Shown here: piece by piece, positions 25,420 to 35,082 of the stretch
Layout: each line of letters starts with the position of its first letter
Numbering within the stretch: the first letter of the stretch is position 1
DNA from: Chitinophaga pendula
GTDB lineage: Bacteria > Bacteroidota > Bacteroidia > Chitinophagales > Chitinophagaceae
DNA: 64,000 bases
NCBI RefSeq assembly: GCF_020386615.1
Contig: NZ_CP077769.1
Span: forward strand, 62,001 to 126,000
Reading direction: 5' to 3'
Notes under the pieces: generated by a model
The model's input: the letters and a program-made list of their open reading frames with translations, nothing else
What the model was told of the DNA's origin: nothing
The model's database searches: none
Translations under genes and position numbers: made by a program

Positions 25420-26175
25420 TCAATTTCTATCCAGATAGTAAGCATTTGCCTGTTGCAGTGGTGTTAGTACCAGGTCATTGATACAAACATGTACCGGGAG
25501 GGACGCGCAATACCATATCACATCCGCTACATCTGTGGCTGAAAGCGGTGTAAAGCCTGTATATACGTTACTGGCTTTGTCAGCATCACCCTTGAAGCGT
25601 ACCAAGGAGAATTCTGTCTCTGCTGCTCCGGGATGTACGGCGGTCACTTTGATACGGTAGGGGAGCAGGTCGATACGCATACCCTGTGAAATGGCATCTA
25701 CGGCAGCTTTACTGGCGCAATACACATTTCCTTTGGCATAAACGTGTTTGGCGGCAGTAGAGCCGATATTGATGATATGGCCTTTAGTACGTGCTCTCAT
25801 CCAGGGGATAACGGTACGTGAGACGTACAATAGCCCTTTTACATTGGTATCGATCATCGTATTCCAGTCTTCTGTGCTGCCTTCATCTATTGTACTTAAT
25901 CCCAGTGCCAGGCCGGCATTATTGATCAATACATCTACCGCTTTCCATTCCTCGGGCATGCCATCAAGGGCATCATAAACGGCTTGTTCTTCGCGTACGT
26001 CAAAACAGCGTGTCAGTACCTGTACCCCAAATTCCTGTTCTAACTGAACATGCAGGGCATCTAATCTGTCTTGTCTGCGACCTGTGATGATCAGATCATA
26101 ACCTTGTGCCGCAAACTTCTTCGCACAGGCTTCACCAAAGCCGGCGGTAGCGCCGGTAATAAGAGCAATTGACAT
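25420..26175 (-). CDS. SDR family oxidoreductase (YdfG-like)
   Basis: 251 residues from the ATG at MSIALITGATAGFG. Rossmann motif TGATAGFGEA, NNAGLALG, catalytic Ser in NIGSTAAKH and the YCASK active-site Tyr/Lys (near 151-155). The stretch PGAAETEFSLVRFKGD and the C-terminal LPVHVCINDLVL match the YdfG branch (3-hydroxy acid / malonic semialdehyde or serine dehydrogenase, NADP-dependent), though substrate cannot be assigned with certainty. The gene is the first of a long run of minus-strand genes and converges with sprA. Confidence 0.9.
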   Translation of the reverse strand: MSIALITGATAGFGEACAKKFAAQGYDLIITGRRQDRLDALHVQLEQEFGVQVLTRCFDVREEQAVYDALDGMPEEWKAVDVLINNAGLALGLSTIDEGSTEDWNTMIDTNVKGLLYVSRTVIPWMRARTKGHIINIGSTAAKHVYAKGNVYCASKAAVDAISQGMRIDLLPYRIKVTAVHPGAAETEFSLVRFKGDADKASNVYTGFTPLSATDVADVIWYCASLPVHVCINDLVLTPLQQANAYYLDRN

Positions 26176-26280
26176 ATATGCGGGTTTGTTTTTGAGAGTA
26201 TAAAGGTAGGGCATCCTGTGTTATCTGCAGACAGGATGCTATGCCAGGAGGAAATGCTTGAAGGAAGGTAGTGCGCCGGG

Positions 26281-28914
26281 CTAGCGCACAAGTGTGACGG
26301 TACCTTTTCGTAACACTTTGTTGCCATTGATATCTTTGCCTTGTATCACCCATACGTAGGTGCCGATCGCCGCCCGGTTACCATTGACGGTGCCGTCCCA
26401 TCCCTTCAGATATTCTACTGTTGAGTACATCAGGCGTCCCCAACGGTCAAATACCCGGAAGAAATCGGTTTGGACGATACCTACAGGGATAGGCCGGAAG
26501 ATATCGTTCAGCCCGTCTCCATTGGGAGAGAACCCTGTTGGGATGTATATTGCTGGACCGGCGATAAACCGGATGAAGATATCGTCTGTAGCATTGCACC
26601 CTTCTGCAGTATATACAGTGACCCGGTAGGTAAAGTCGCGGTTGATATTAGTGATAGGGTTGGATATATTAGGGTTGTTAAGAGCATCGGTAGGTGTCCA
26701 CACGTATCTGACACCGCCGGTAGCATGTAGCTGAAAAGGCTGATCTTTTATCAATATGGTATCGTTGCCTGCAAACGCGGGTACGGGAGGAATAACGGTG
26801 ATCAATACTGTATCATTTACTGCTTTGGGACATCCTAATACATCTGTTACCGTTACAATATAATTGGTAGTCTGCATGGGCCTTGCCTTGGTAATGGCTT
26901 GCCTGGGGCTGGAAAGAGCCGTAGCCGGTGACCATACATAAGAAGATCCTCCGCTGGCGTTCAGCGTGATCTCGTCGCCGGTGCATATGCTGGTATCTCT
27001 TCCTGCATAGGCTTTAGGAGGATCTACCATCTTCAGGTTGATGGTATCTCTGGAACTACAGTTACCCAGATCTACTTCTACCGCATAGCTGCGGTTTGGC
27101 GGTGGCGGTGTGATATTCAATATCGCATCTGTGCCTACTACAGTATTATTATTGTTCAGGTCCAGCCAGGTAAAGCTATAAGGACCGTCTGCTGTTGCTC
27201 TTAATGTGAGCTGATCTCCGGTACATACGGTGCTGTCAGTACCAGCAAATACCTTTACCGTATCCCGCACATCTATTTTCACACTGGCTGTATTATCACA
27301 ACCGCTGATGTCAACAAACCTCACTTTATATTCCGTATCTACTTTGGGAGATACAGTCGGTGTGGCTGTCAGCGGATTGACGATATTATAATTAGGTGTC
27401 CAGGAATAAGTACCATTGATAGGACTTTCTGCCTTCAGCTGCAGGGAGTTCTTGATACAAAGTACGGTGTCGCTGGTAACGGTCAGCGGTGGCTTATCGT
27501 AGATAGTTATGTCACTGCTGATGGTACGTTCGCAGCCAAGTTGTGTACGCATCAGTAACTTGGCGGTATAGGTGCCGGGACCGGGATATTGGTATTGCGG
27601 GTTCCTGATATTGGAAGTGTCTTCCAGCGTACCCGGGTTACCGAAATCCCAACGATAATACGTAATCTGGTCGCGTGGGTTGCTGGTATTGGAACCGTTG
27701 ATAAAGCTGGTAGGTTTAGTCGCACAGAGTCCCGTTACATTGAAGGAAGGGCTTAACAGTGGATATACGTATACGGTAGCCAATGCGCTATCGCCGCAAT
27801 TGCTGGCCTTGTCCACATATAATTTCGCGATGTAGGTGCCCTCTGCTGCATAGGTGTGCGGGATCGGAGCGGTGCTGGTGGTTTGTAATGTTGTACCATC
27901 ACCAAAGTCCCAGTCGTATGTCTTACCAGGTGTACTGTTGTTGATAAAAGTAACAGTAAGACCGCTGCAATCTGCATATTTGTCTGGCATTGCCGCCTCT
28001 ACTAGTTTGGTACAGGTGGTGATGTTGATATGGAAGTCCTTACGATGAGTGCCTAACAGTTTGTTACCCCTGAATTCTTTTACACATACGGTCACGACAT
28101 ACTTCCCGGCGGCGGGTGCTTTCCCGGAGATGATACCAGTTACCGGGTCTATTTTTGCATCAGGCCCCAGTGGTTGTGTGGCTGTAAACCCTCTGATATA
28201 GTCAACGGATTGATAAGGGGGACTGGTAGCGGGAGGGGGGACGCCAGTACCCGGCGTTGTCTGTCCGCCGGTATAGGCATTACAGAATTCGTATTCAAGA
28301 CGGTCGCCATCGGGATCTGTAGCAGAGAAGTCGTAGGAGAAGTTTTTACCGGCACATACCAGTACTGCTTCATCCTTGGCAAATACAGGACTGGAGTTGC
28401 CTATTTCGCTGAAACTTCTGCCAGGTAATTCTGTAAAGTAAGTAGCGCCGGTACCGGTCGTACCGCCATTACTGGGCAGGATGACCTGTATGTTGACCAT
28501 GAACTCATCCCGGCAGCAACTCTGAAAAGCAACGGTATAACCGAGATTATTTTCAGGTACGGATATTATACCGACAAACAAACCTATTTCAAAACAAACC
28601 CGGGGAGGATTGACGATACAGGGGTCTATAGTACCCAGTTGTTTTACTTCAAATCCTGAACGGCCGAATTGTGTCTGGCTGACCCTTGTATTATCGTCTT
28701 TACTGAAAACAGAGAAATAAACCGCAGTAGGCATCGGAGCGATCTGCCCACCTGATTCACATACACGGAATAGTTTGAGAGTCACTTCATAACGGTTAAG
28801 GCTACCGTCTTTTCCCAGGTATTTATAATACATCTCACCTCCTATGATGTGAGAAGCCTGTACAGTTAAAAATGCACAGGTAAGGAATATGAGTAATAGG
28901 AGGGAGCGTTTCAC
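26281..28914 (-). CDS. Secreted PKD-domain protein with CHU_C/T9SS type B sorting domain
   Basis: 877 residues from the GTG at 28912-28914, which sits 11 bp after the preceding stop and directly before a good signal peptide (KRSLLLLIFLTCAFLTVQA). The N-terminal domain starts SHIIGGEMYYKYLG; one or two PKD domains follow (YDWDFGDGT, YRWDFGNPG), then three related modules each opening with AGxDxxxC-like segments (VFAGTDSTVCTGDQL, AYAGRDTSICTGDEI, AFAGNDTILIKDQ). The C-terminus IPTGFSPNGDGLNDIFRP, FDRWGRL and GWDG is the gliding-motility-associated CHU_C domain, a T9SS export signal. Likely a surface adhesin or gliding-related protein. A TTG start 30 bp earlier overlaps the upstream gene. Confidence 0.9.
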   Translation of the reverse strand: MKRSLLLLIFLTCAFLTVQASHIIGGEMYYKYLGKDGSLNRYEVTLKLFRVCESGGQIAPMPTAVYFSVFSKDDNTRVSQTQFGRSGFEVKQLGTIDPCIVNPPRVCFEIGLFVGIISVPENNLGYTVAFQSCCRDEFMVNIQVILPSNGGTTGTGATYFTELPGRSFSEIGNSSPVFAKDEAVLVCAGKNFSYDFSATDPDGDRLEYEFCNAYTGGQTTPGTGVPPPATSPPYQSVDYIRGFTATQPLGPDAKIDPVTGIISGKAPAAGKYVVTVCVKEFRGNKLLGTHRKDFHINITTCTKLVEAAMPDKYADCSGLTVTFINNSTPGKTYDWDFGDGTTLQTTSTAPIPHTYAAEGTYIAKLYVDKASNCGDSALATVYVYPLLSPSFNVTGLCATKPTSFINGSNTSNPRDQITYYRWDFGNPGTLEDTSNIRNPQYQYPGPGTYTAKLLMRTQLGCERTISSDITIYDKPPLTVTSDTVLCIKNSLQLKAESPINGTYSWTPNYNIVNPLTATPTVSPKVDTEYKVRFVDISGCDNTASVKIDVRDTVKVFAGTDSTVCTGDQLTLRATADGPYSFTWLDLNNNNTVVGTDAILNITPPPPNRSYAVEVDLGNCSSRDTINLKMVDPPKAYAGRDTSICTGDEITLNASGGSSYVWSPATALSSPRQAITKARPMQTTNYIVTVTDVLGCPKAVNDTVLITVIPPVPAFAGNDTILIKDQPFQLHATGGVRYVWTPTDALNNPNISNPITNINRDFTYRVTVYTAEGCNATDDIFIRFIAGPAIYIPTGFSPNGDGLNDIFRPIPVGIVQTDFFRVFDRWGRLMYSTVEYLKGWDGTVNGNRAAIGTYVWVIQGKDINGNKVLRKGTVTLVR

Positions 28915-28925
28915 TTTTGGTTGAT

Positions 28926-29729
28926 TTATGATCGATGTTGGCAAAACTCAATAAACTGCCGGAGTACCAGGTTGCTTGTATCAGCGGCTTCCCACATACC
29001 CAGGTGTCCGACATCTTCAAATATATGAATACTGCTGATGGATGGCAAGCTGACTTGCGGCAGAATATTATTTAATGGTATCGCATTGTCATCTTTGCCG
29101 ATGATGAACAATGCGGGGACTGGCAATACCTGTAATACCGCGGTGCGATCCGGACGGGCTATCATCGCTTCATAATAGGCAATGAGACTTTCCGGCGGAC
29201 ATTGCAAGCCTTCCTGTATACAGTCCTCTATCAGTTCCGGTGCTCTTTTGCGGGATGCAGCACTCAACATATTAGGTTGGGTTTGCCTGATAAAAGTCTC
29301 CGCACCATATCGTTGTATCATCTTAATAGACTTACGGCGGGCTTCTTTCTTTTCTTCGCTGTCTGCTTTTGCTGTAGAGTGAAAAAGCCCCAATCCCATA
29401 AATACTTCCGGGTATTGAGCGGCCATCGCCAATGTAATATATCCACCCATGGAATGTCCGATGATAACGGCATTCTCTACTTTTTCTGTTGCCAATATTG
29501 CACGTACAAATCCTGCCATCCCCTCCATACTTACATCTTCCGCTAGCGGACTTCTGCCACTCCCGGGCAACTCCGGCACTATTACCTGGAAATGTTGCTC
29601 AAGCGCGGCCTGCTGTCGTTTCCATACATTACTGGTTTCTCCAAAGCCATGTATAAGCACCACCGTAGCTCCTTCTCCTGTCAGTTGATATGCACCTTTA
29701 TGAGTATCGTTGTTAATTTCTTTCCACAT
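28926..29729 (-). CDS. Alpha/beta hydrolase
   Basis: 267 residues. Oxyanion loop VLIHGFGETSNVW, nucleophile elbow IIGHSMGGYITLA (Ser near 95), an acid in FIIGKDDNAIPL and catalytic His in EDVGHLGMWE. Typical of the BioH/haloperoxidase-like esterase group; the substrate is unknown. Its start overlaps the lnt stop by 17 bp and its stop is 11 bp before the CHU_C protein's start, so lnt, hydrolase and surface protein form one operon. Confidence 0.9.
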   Translation of the reverse strand: MWKEINNDTHKGAYQLTGEGATVVLIHGFGETSNVWKRQQAALEQHFQVIVPELPGSGRSPLAEDVSMEGMAGFVRAILATEKVENAVIIGHSMGGYITLAMAAQYPEVFMGLGLFHSTAKADSEEKKEARRKSIKMIQRYGAETFIRQTQPNMLSAASRKRAPELIEDCIQEGLQCPPESLIAYYEAMIARPDRTAVLQVLPVPALFIIGKDDNAIPLNNILPQVSLPSISSIHIFEDVGHLGMWEAADTSNLVLRQFIEFCQHRS

Positions 29730-31332
29730 GATGTTGCTGCCTGGTAAATCGTAAGTAAAAAGTATAAATCAGTAATAAGATACAAAATATCGCCGCACCT
29801 TTATAAATAAGATCCCCAAAACGTACATAGAACGTAAGATCGTGACTGGGAGTTACATTTCCACTGATAACGCCGGCTTTCCAATAGGGTTGCGCCTGCT
29901 GAATGTCGCCATTGGGATCAATAAAACAGGAAATGCCGGTGTTGGCACTCCTGGATATCCAACGCCTGCTTTCTATGGCACGTAACCGGGCATATTGCAC
30001 GTGTTGCCGGTGTCCTTCTGTATTCCCCCACCAACCATCGTTCGTGATGATAAATAACAGGCTGGCGCCCAGTTGTATATGCTCTCCTACAAACTCACCA
30101 TAGATAGATTCATAACAGATGGATGTAAATACCTTCAGATGCAGCGCCGGATTTTCCATCACTTTAACGCCTGGCGTGCGCCCGTAACTACCACTGATCC
30201 CACCCATATCCAAGGCCCAGTTTTCTAAGAACTTAATATACCGGGAGTAAGGAATCAATTCTACCCCTGGTACCATTTTATATTTATGATAGATCTGTAT
30301 TAGTTGAGAGGTATCGATCTGCAAAGCGGTATTGAAAGCATCGAAATAGAGATCATCCTGTTGCCTGGCAGAGTAAGGCATATCATCTTTGCTATTATAC
30401 CGTTTCAGCGTGGTGGCACCAGTGATCAGTCTGGCTTGGGGATATTCCTTCAACATATCCCGGATCGCGATGATCTCAGGTTGTTCATTGAGGGTATGCT
30501 CCCAGCCCCCGGTGGGAAATAATGCGGTCTCCGGCCATACAATGTAGGCCGTCTGCTTGTTGGCTTTTTGTTTGGTAAGCGTGATCAGCTGCGATAACTG
30601 CAGGGTACTGGCGCCTTCCGAAAACTTATCATAGGGATCGATATTAGGTTGTACCACTACTATCTGCACCGGCGATTCCTGGGGTGCTTTGAATTGAAGA
30701 TGGACGATCGTACTGATCAGCAGCGGGAGAGCGATGACTGCCACTACCTTCCAGCCTTCTTTCCAAAATAAGTTCTTCCAGGTATAAGCATGCCTTTTTC
30801 GCAGGGTTTCGTATACCAGGATATTTGTTGCCAGTATCCACAAAGCACCACCACTGCCGCCGGTCCACTCATACCACTGTACCCAGTTGGGATGCATGGC
30901 AAATACGTTGCCGAGTGATAACCAGGGCCAGCTGAATTCCCAGTTGAGGTGAATATATTCAAAGGTGAGCCAGTATACGATCAATGCAAAATAACCGGGT
31001 GTAGTACCCAGCCGTCTGCGCGTATTATAATACCCCAGCCAGGGAATAGACATCAATACCGAATTAGCAAAATTGGCGAGTACGCCGCTGAGCGGTACGG
31101 TGGTATTACCTACCCACCAGGTGGTACAGCTGTTCCAGATGAGCATGGATAAAAAGACGGCTCCGAAAAAGGCACCCCGGCTTTGTAGCTTTTCGGCCAG
31201 ATAAAGTAAAGGGAGAAAGGCGATGAATATAAGAGGTGTCAGCGGCGAGGTGGGCCATGCCCCCCAGAGCAACAATCCGCAAAGGATGCTTAACCCGAAA
31301 ACTAATGATCTGCGTAAGGAACGGTCTGCCAT
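29713..31332 (-). CDS. lnt: Apolipoprotein N-acyltransferase
   Basis: 539 residues. Several N-terminal membrane helices (LVFGLSILCGLLLWGAW onward), then a periplasmic carbon-nitrogen hydrolase domain with the Glu-Lys-Cys triad: IVWPETALFP, YHKYKMVPGVELIPYS and FTSICYESIYG. It finishes with a C-terminal membrane helix (FCILLLIYTFYLRF). It adds the third acyl chain to lipoproteins such as BamD and the DUF4296 protein. First gene of the operon; a -7 box lies 23 nt upstream. Confidence 0.95.
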   Translation of the reverse strand: MADRSLRRSLVFGLSILCGLLLWGAWPTSPLTPLIFIAFLPLLYLAEKLQSRGAFFGAVFLSMLIWNSCTTWWVGNTTVPLSGVLANFANSVLMSIPWLGYYNTRRRLGTTPGYFALIVYWLTFEYIHLNWEFSWPWLSLGNVFAMHPNWVQWYEWTGGSGGALWILATNILVYETLRKRHAYTWKNLFWKEGWKVVAVIALPLLISTIVHLQFKAPQESPVQIVVVQPNIDPYDKFSEGASTLQLSQLITLTKQKANKQTAYIVWPETALFPTGGWEHTLNEQPEIIAIRDMLKEYPQARLITGATTLKRYNSKDDMPYSARQQDDLYFDAFNTALQIDTSQLIQIYHKYKMVPGVELIPYSRYIKFLENWALDMGGISGSYGRTPGVKVMENPALHLKVFTSICYESIYGEFVGEHIQLGASLLFIITNDGWWGNTEGHRQHVQYARLRAIESRRWISRSANTGISCFIDPNGDIQQAQPYWKAGVISGNVTPSHDLTFYVRFGDLIYKGAAIFCILLLIYTFYLRFTRQQHHVERN

Positions 31333-31354
31333 ACTTTTATGCGCTATAGTCTTT

Positions 31355-31362
31355 CAAAAATA
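31355..31362 (-). promoter_or_regulatory. -7 element (TATTTTTG) of the lnt operon
   Basis: Exact TAnnTTTG on the minus strand, about 22 nt before the lnt ATG. Confidence 0.45.
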
Positions 31363-31413
31363 AGACTTTGATGGCGGTAGGAAAGGATATATTTCATCTT
31401 TCATACAAATATA

Positions 31414-31442
31414 AAAAGCCCCGCATGGTATGCGAGGCTTTT
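31414..31442 (-). terminator. Intrinsic terminator after guaB
   Basis: AAAAGCC-CGCAT and ATGCG-GGCTTTT form a 12-bp stem with one internal mismatch; the minus strand ends in a U run 22 bp after the guaB stop. Confidence 0.8.
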
Positions 31443-31464
31443 AGGAAAGATAATGATAATGCAA

Positions 31465-32937
31465 TTATCTGCTGTAGTTAGGTGCTTCCTTAGTGATCAC
31501 CACATCATGCGGATGGTTCTCTTTTACGGTAGCAGCTGTGATTTTGATGAACTGTGCCGCCTGTAATGTCTTCACATCTTTCGCACCTACAAGACCCATA
31601 CCAGCACGCAGACCGCCTACAAATTGCTGGATCACCTCTGCCAGCATACCTTTATAAGGAACGCGACCTACGATACCTTCCGGTACCAGTTTTTTGATGT
31701 CGTCCTCTTCCTGGAAATAACGGTCTTTGCTTCCTTCTACCATTGCTTCCAGAGAACCCATACCACGGTAGGATTTAAACTTACGACCTTCGTAGATGAT
31801 CGTTTCTCCGGGGCTTTCTTCCACACCAGCAAAAATAGAACCCGCCATGATGGTAGAGGCACCGGCGGCGATGGCTTTCACCATATCACCGGTATAACGA
31901 ATACCACCATCAGCGATTACGGGAACACCGGTCTTTTTAAGCGCTTCAGCAGCATTCATAACGGCAGACAGCTGAGGGAAACCAGCACCTGTTACGACAC
32001 GGGTAGTACAGATGGATCCGGGACCTACCCCTACTTTAACTGCATCAGCACCAGCCGCTGCCAGTGCAGCTGCACCTTCTGCTGTGGCTACGTTACCGGC
32101 AATCACCTCCAGTTTAGGAAATGCTTTCTTCAGCTTTTTCAACGTGTTGATCACCGCAATGGAGTGACCATGAGAGCTGTCAAGACATACTACATCCACT
32201 CCCACATTGATCAGCGCTTGTGCCCTCTCCAGCACATCAGGTGTAATACCCAATGCAGCACCTACCAGCAGACGACCGTATCCGTCTTTTACCGCATTCG
32301 GATAGCTGGTCAGCTGAAGGATATCACGATAGGTGATCAAACCTACCAGTTTACCTTGTTTACTTACAACAGGCAGCTTCTCGATCTTATATTGCTGTAA
32401 TATTTTCTCCGCTTTTTTCAAGTCAGTACCTTCAGGAGCAGTGATCAGCTTTTCCTTGGTCATTACATCACTTACCAGTTTCTTCACGTTCCTTTCGAAA
32501 CGGAGATCACGATTGGTCAGGATACCTACCAGCTTGTCATTATCATCTGTGATAGGAATACCGCCAATACCATTCTCTTTCATCATCTTCAGCGCCTGAC
32601 CAATGGTCGCATCTGCTTTCAGCGTTACTGGGTCAAGTATCAGCCCGCTCTCGCTACGCTTTACTTTACGCACCAGTTCTGCCTGCTTCTCGATGCTCAT
32701 GTTCTTGTGCAGGATGCCAATTCCTCCTTGACGCGCTAAAGCGGTCGCCAGGTTAGCTTCCGTTACAGTATCCATCGCAGCAGATACCATGGGGATGTTG
32801 ATCCGGATGTTTTTTGTTAATTGAGTGGTGATATTGACCTCTTTGGGCAATACTTCTGAATAGGCTGGAACCAGTAGAACATCATCAAAGGTGAGTCCGT
32901 CAGCTACAAATTTCGGTTTGGATTTTCCCGCAGGCAT
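31465..32937 (-). CDS. guaB: Inosine-5'-monophosphate dehydrogenase
   Basis: 490 residues from ATG at [10 protein letters not shown]. The TIM barrel is interrupted by two CBS domains (about residues 100-220; [17 protein letters not shown] and [20 protein letters not shown]). The catalytic Cys lies in [16 protein letters not shown]; the flap carries [10 protein letters not shown] and the mobile RYFQEEDD region. It oxidises IMP to XMP, the committed step to GMP. A perfect 11-bp hairpin occupies the stretch just before the ATG, and a -7 box sits beyond it. The frame extends 16 codons upstream through the hairpin. Confidence 0.97.
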   Translation of the reverse strand: MPAGKSKPKFVADGLTFDDVLLVPAYSEVLPKEVNITTQLTKNIRINIPMVSAAMDTVTEANLATALARQGGIGILHKNMSIEKQAELVRKVKRSESGLILDPVTLKADATIGQALKMMKENGIGGIPITDDNDKLVGILTNRDLRFERNVKKLVSDVMTKEKLITAPEGTDLKKAEKILQQYKIEKLPVVSKQGKLVGLITYRDILQLTSYPNAVKDGYGRLLVGAALGITPDVLERAQALINVGVDVVCLDSSHGHSIAVINTLKKLKKAFPKLEVIAGNVATAEGAAALAAAGADAVKVGVGPGSICTTRVVTGAGFPQLSAVMNAAEALKKTGVPVIADGGIRYTGDMVKAIAAGASTIMAGSIFAGVEESPGETIIYEGRKFKSYRGMGSLEAMVEGSKDRYFQEEDDIKKLVPEGIVGRVPYKGMLAEVIQQFVGGLRAGMGLVGAKDVKTLQAAQFIKITAATVKENHPHDVVITKEAPNYSR

Positions 32938-32939
32938 GA

Positions 32940-32972
32940 TGCAATTATTTGTCAGTTTAAAAAATAATTGCA
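32940..32972 (-). promoter_or_regulatory. Hairpin in the guaB 5' leader, at the ribosome-binding region
   Basis: On the minus strand TGCAATTATTT and AAATAATTGCA pair perfectly (11 bp, 11-nt loop). The stem ends 2 nt before the ATG and begins 2 nt after the -7 box, so nearly the whole predicted leader is the hairpin. Possibly regulates guaB translation or stability, or is a DNA operator. Confidence 0.55.
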
Positions 32973-32974
32973 CG

Positions 32975-32982
32975 CAAATGTA
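32975..32982 (-). promoter_or_regulatory. -7 element (TACATTTG) of guaB
   Basis: Exact TAnnTTTG on the minus strand upstream of the leader hairpin. Confidence 0.6.
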
Positions 32983-33086
32983 CACCTATTTCCGGGAAAT
33001 ACGAAATCGCTCACAACCATGACGGATAGCAGACAATCATCAACCACTGCCGGAACACGGTTTTCAAATTGAAAAACACCTCGTAC

Positions 33087-34190
33087 TTATGTTCGCTGAA
33101 ATACCTGTCCCGGCAAGCATTTCAGCTGATGACTCATCTGCAGGTTTAACACCGCAGTAGCGACCTGGCTACCAGGTAAACCACTCCTGATATAGATTTC
33201 ATCTATATGCAGTTCAGCTTTCTCTATAAAGAGTGAAAGAATATGCTTTTCCTCATCGCTCAACGCTACAAACAAATCAGCCTGTATCGGCGCTTTCACA
33301 GCAGATGTTGCCATATCCCAGCCCATCAGCTGCACTACATCCGATGCCGATGTGATCAGTGTTGCTTGCTGGGATTTTATCAGTTGCAGACAACCTGCCG
33401 CCTGCGTATCTCCCACTCGCCCGGGCAAAGCCAGTACATCTCTGTTATAACTGTAAGCAATACCTGCTGTGATCAATGAACCCCCTTTTATACCACTTTC
33501 TATCACGATCGTCGCATCGCTCAACCCCGCTACAATACGATTCCGCATCGGAAAATGCTGTTTGTCGGGAGACGTGCCGCTCATATAATCCGTAAGTAAT
33601 CCTCCCTGCGCCGTCATCTGTTGTGCTACCGCCTTATGAGCCGCAGGATATAGCCGGTCCAGCCCATGCGCCAGCACGCCTATTGTAGGCAGCCCCACTT
33701 CCAGCGCAGCTTTATGCGCGATCACATCTACGCCGTAGGCCAGCCCGCTCACAATCGACACGCCTGTATCTGCCAACTCATGCACGAGTTGCTCACACAT
33801 TTTTTTCCCATACGCACTGGGCGAACGTGTCCCGATGACACTTACCATCCTCGGGGCATTAAGCACTGCCGATCCCTTAAAATATAGCAATACCGGACTG
33901 TCATGACAATGATATAATCGTTGCGGATAAGCAGGCTCCCCGTAAAAGACAGGTTGTATCTGGTAACGTTCTATAAAACGTAACTCCTCTTCCACACGGG
34001 CGAAATTGTCAAACTGACGGATCGCCGCCGCCCGCATAGTACCGATCTCCGGTGCCAGCTCCAGCAAAGAACGTTTCGCAGCAAATACCGCACTGGCACT
34101 GCCAAAATGATCGATCAATCGCTTCGCGATCACATCACCTATTTGTGAAATTTGTGTAAGCGCTACCTGGTAGTACAGTTCTTGGGGCAT
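33087..34190 (-). CDS. dprA: DNA-processing protein DprA
   Basis: 367 residues. An N-terminal helical domain, then the Rossmann-fold DprA core: MVSVIGTRSPSAYGKKMCEQL, IVSGLAYGVDVIAHKAALE, GVLAHGLDRLYPAAHK, FPMRNRIVAGLSDATIVIES and LPGRVGDTQAAGC. The C-terminal winged-helix domain follows. DprA loads RecA on incoming single-stranded DNA during transformation; the gene is also widespread in bacteria not known to be competent. It diverges from the phosphatase gene with only 52 bp between starts. Confidence 0.95.
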   Translation of the reverse strand: MPQELYYQVALTQISQIGDVIAKRLIDHFGSASAVFAAKRSLLELAPEIGTMRAAAIRQFDNFARVEEELRFIERYQIQPVFYGEPAYPQRLYHCHDSPVLLYFKGSAVLNAPRMVSVIGTRSPSAYGKKMCEQLVHELADTGVSIVSGLAYGVDVIAHKAALEVGLPTIGVLAHGLDRLYPAAHKAVAQQMTAQGGLLTDYMSGTSPDKQHFPMRNRIVAGLSDATIVIESGIKGGSLITAGIAYSYNRDVLALPGRVGDTQAAGCLQLIKSQQATLITSASDVVQLMGWDMATSAVKAPIQADLFVALSDEEKHILSLFIEKAELHIDEIYIRSGLPGSQVATAVLNLQMSHQLKCLPGQVFQRT

Positions 34191-34197
34191 AATTGTC

Positions 34198-34205
34198 TAA
34201 GTTTG
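34198..34205 (+). promoter_or_regulatory. -7 element (TAAGTTTG) of the e(P4)-type phosphatase gene
   Basis: Exact TAnnTTTG 37 nt before the ATG, inside the short divergent spacer shared with dprA. Confidence 0.5.
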
Positions 34206-34242
34206 TGGACAACACACGAATTTAATCCAATATTCATTTAGT

Positions 34243-35079
34243 ATGCAAAAGAGCTATCGCTACGCACTGATACTGGCTTTATCCTTCGCCGCTTGTAAAA
34301 CGCCCGCCCCCGTTACCACCGCTACCACCACCACGACGGCTGGCAAAGACGGCAAAGAGCCCTTGCTACCCTATGGCCCCGCCTGGGCAGCCCTCTGGCA
34401 ACAACGCTCCTCCGAATATAAAGCCCTCTGTTTTCAAGCCTATAACACCGCTATCTTCCGCCTCGATCAAATACTACAGCAAGGTCACGATAAACCTCTG
34501 GCCGTCGTTACAGACATCGACGAAACAGTACTCGATAATAGCCCCTATACCGTGCATCGATCCATGCAGGGATTAGGATATTCCAATGACTCCTGGAAAC
34601 AATGGACCGACCAGGCCGATGCCGATACCGTTCCCGGCGCCTTGTCATTCCTGAAATATGCTTCCTCTAAAGGCGTGAAAGTATTCTATATCACTAACCG
34701 CCTGCAGGCAGAACAAGAAGCTACCTTATCCAACCTCCGCCACTGGGGATTCCCCGACGCAGATGCAGAACACCTGCTGCTGAAAACCACCACCTCCGGT
34801 AAAGAATCCCGCCGCCGGCAAGTGCTTCAATCCCATGAAATAGCACTACTGATGGGCGATAACCTGGGCGACTTCTCAGAAATATTCGACAAGCAACCTG
34901 CAGAAGAGCGCGATGAAGCAACCCGCAATGCAGCAAACAACTTCGGCAATCGCTTCATCGTATTGCCGAATCCCATGTACGGCGATTGGGAAGGTGCTTT
35001 ATACAACTATCAACACCAGCTCTCTCCCACAGAAAAAGAAGCCATATTGGAGAAGAAACTCAGAAATTATAAACAGTAA
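34243..35079 (+). CDS. 5'-nucleotidase, lipoprotein e(P4) family (class C acid phosphatase)
   Basis: 278 residues. Lipoprotein signal with lipobox SFAAC (Cys near 19), then a Thr-rich linker (TTATTTTTAG). HAD-fold motifs: catalytic DIDETVLDNSPY (near 90), FYITNR, K in LLLKTTTSGKESRR and MGDNLGDF. The family dephosphorylates nucleotides and NMN at the outer membrane for nucleoside uptake. Stands alone; the decayed gene on the opposite strand begins 3 bp after its stop. Confidence 0.93.
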   Translation: MQKSYRYALILALSFAACKTPAPVTTATTTTTAGKDGKEPLLPYGPAWAALWQQRSSEYKALCFQAYNTAIFRLDQILQQGHDKPLAVVTDIDETVLDNSPYTVHRSMQGLGYSNDSWKQWTDQADADTVPGALSFLKYASSKGVKVFYITNRLQAEQEATLSNLRHWGFPDADAEHLLLKTTTSGKESRRRQVLQSHEIALLMGDNLGDFSEIFDKQPAEERDEATRNAANNFGNRFIVLPNPMYGDWEGALYNYQHQLSPTEKEAILEKKLRNYKQ

Positions 35080-35082
35080 CAA

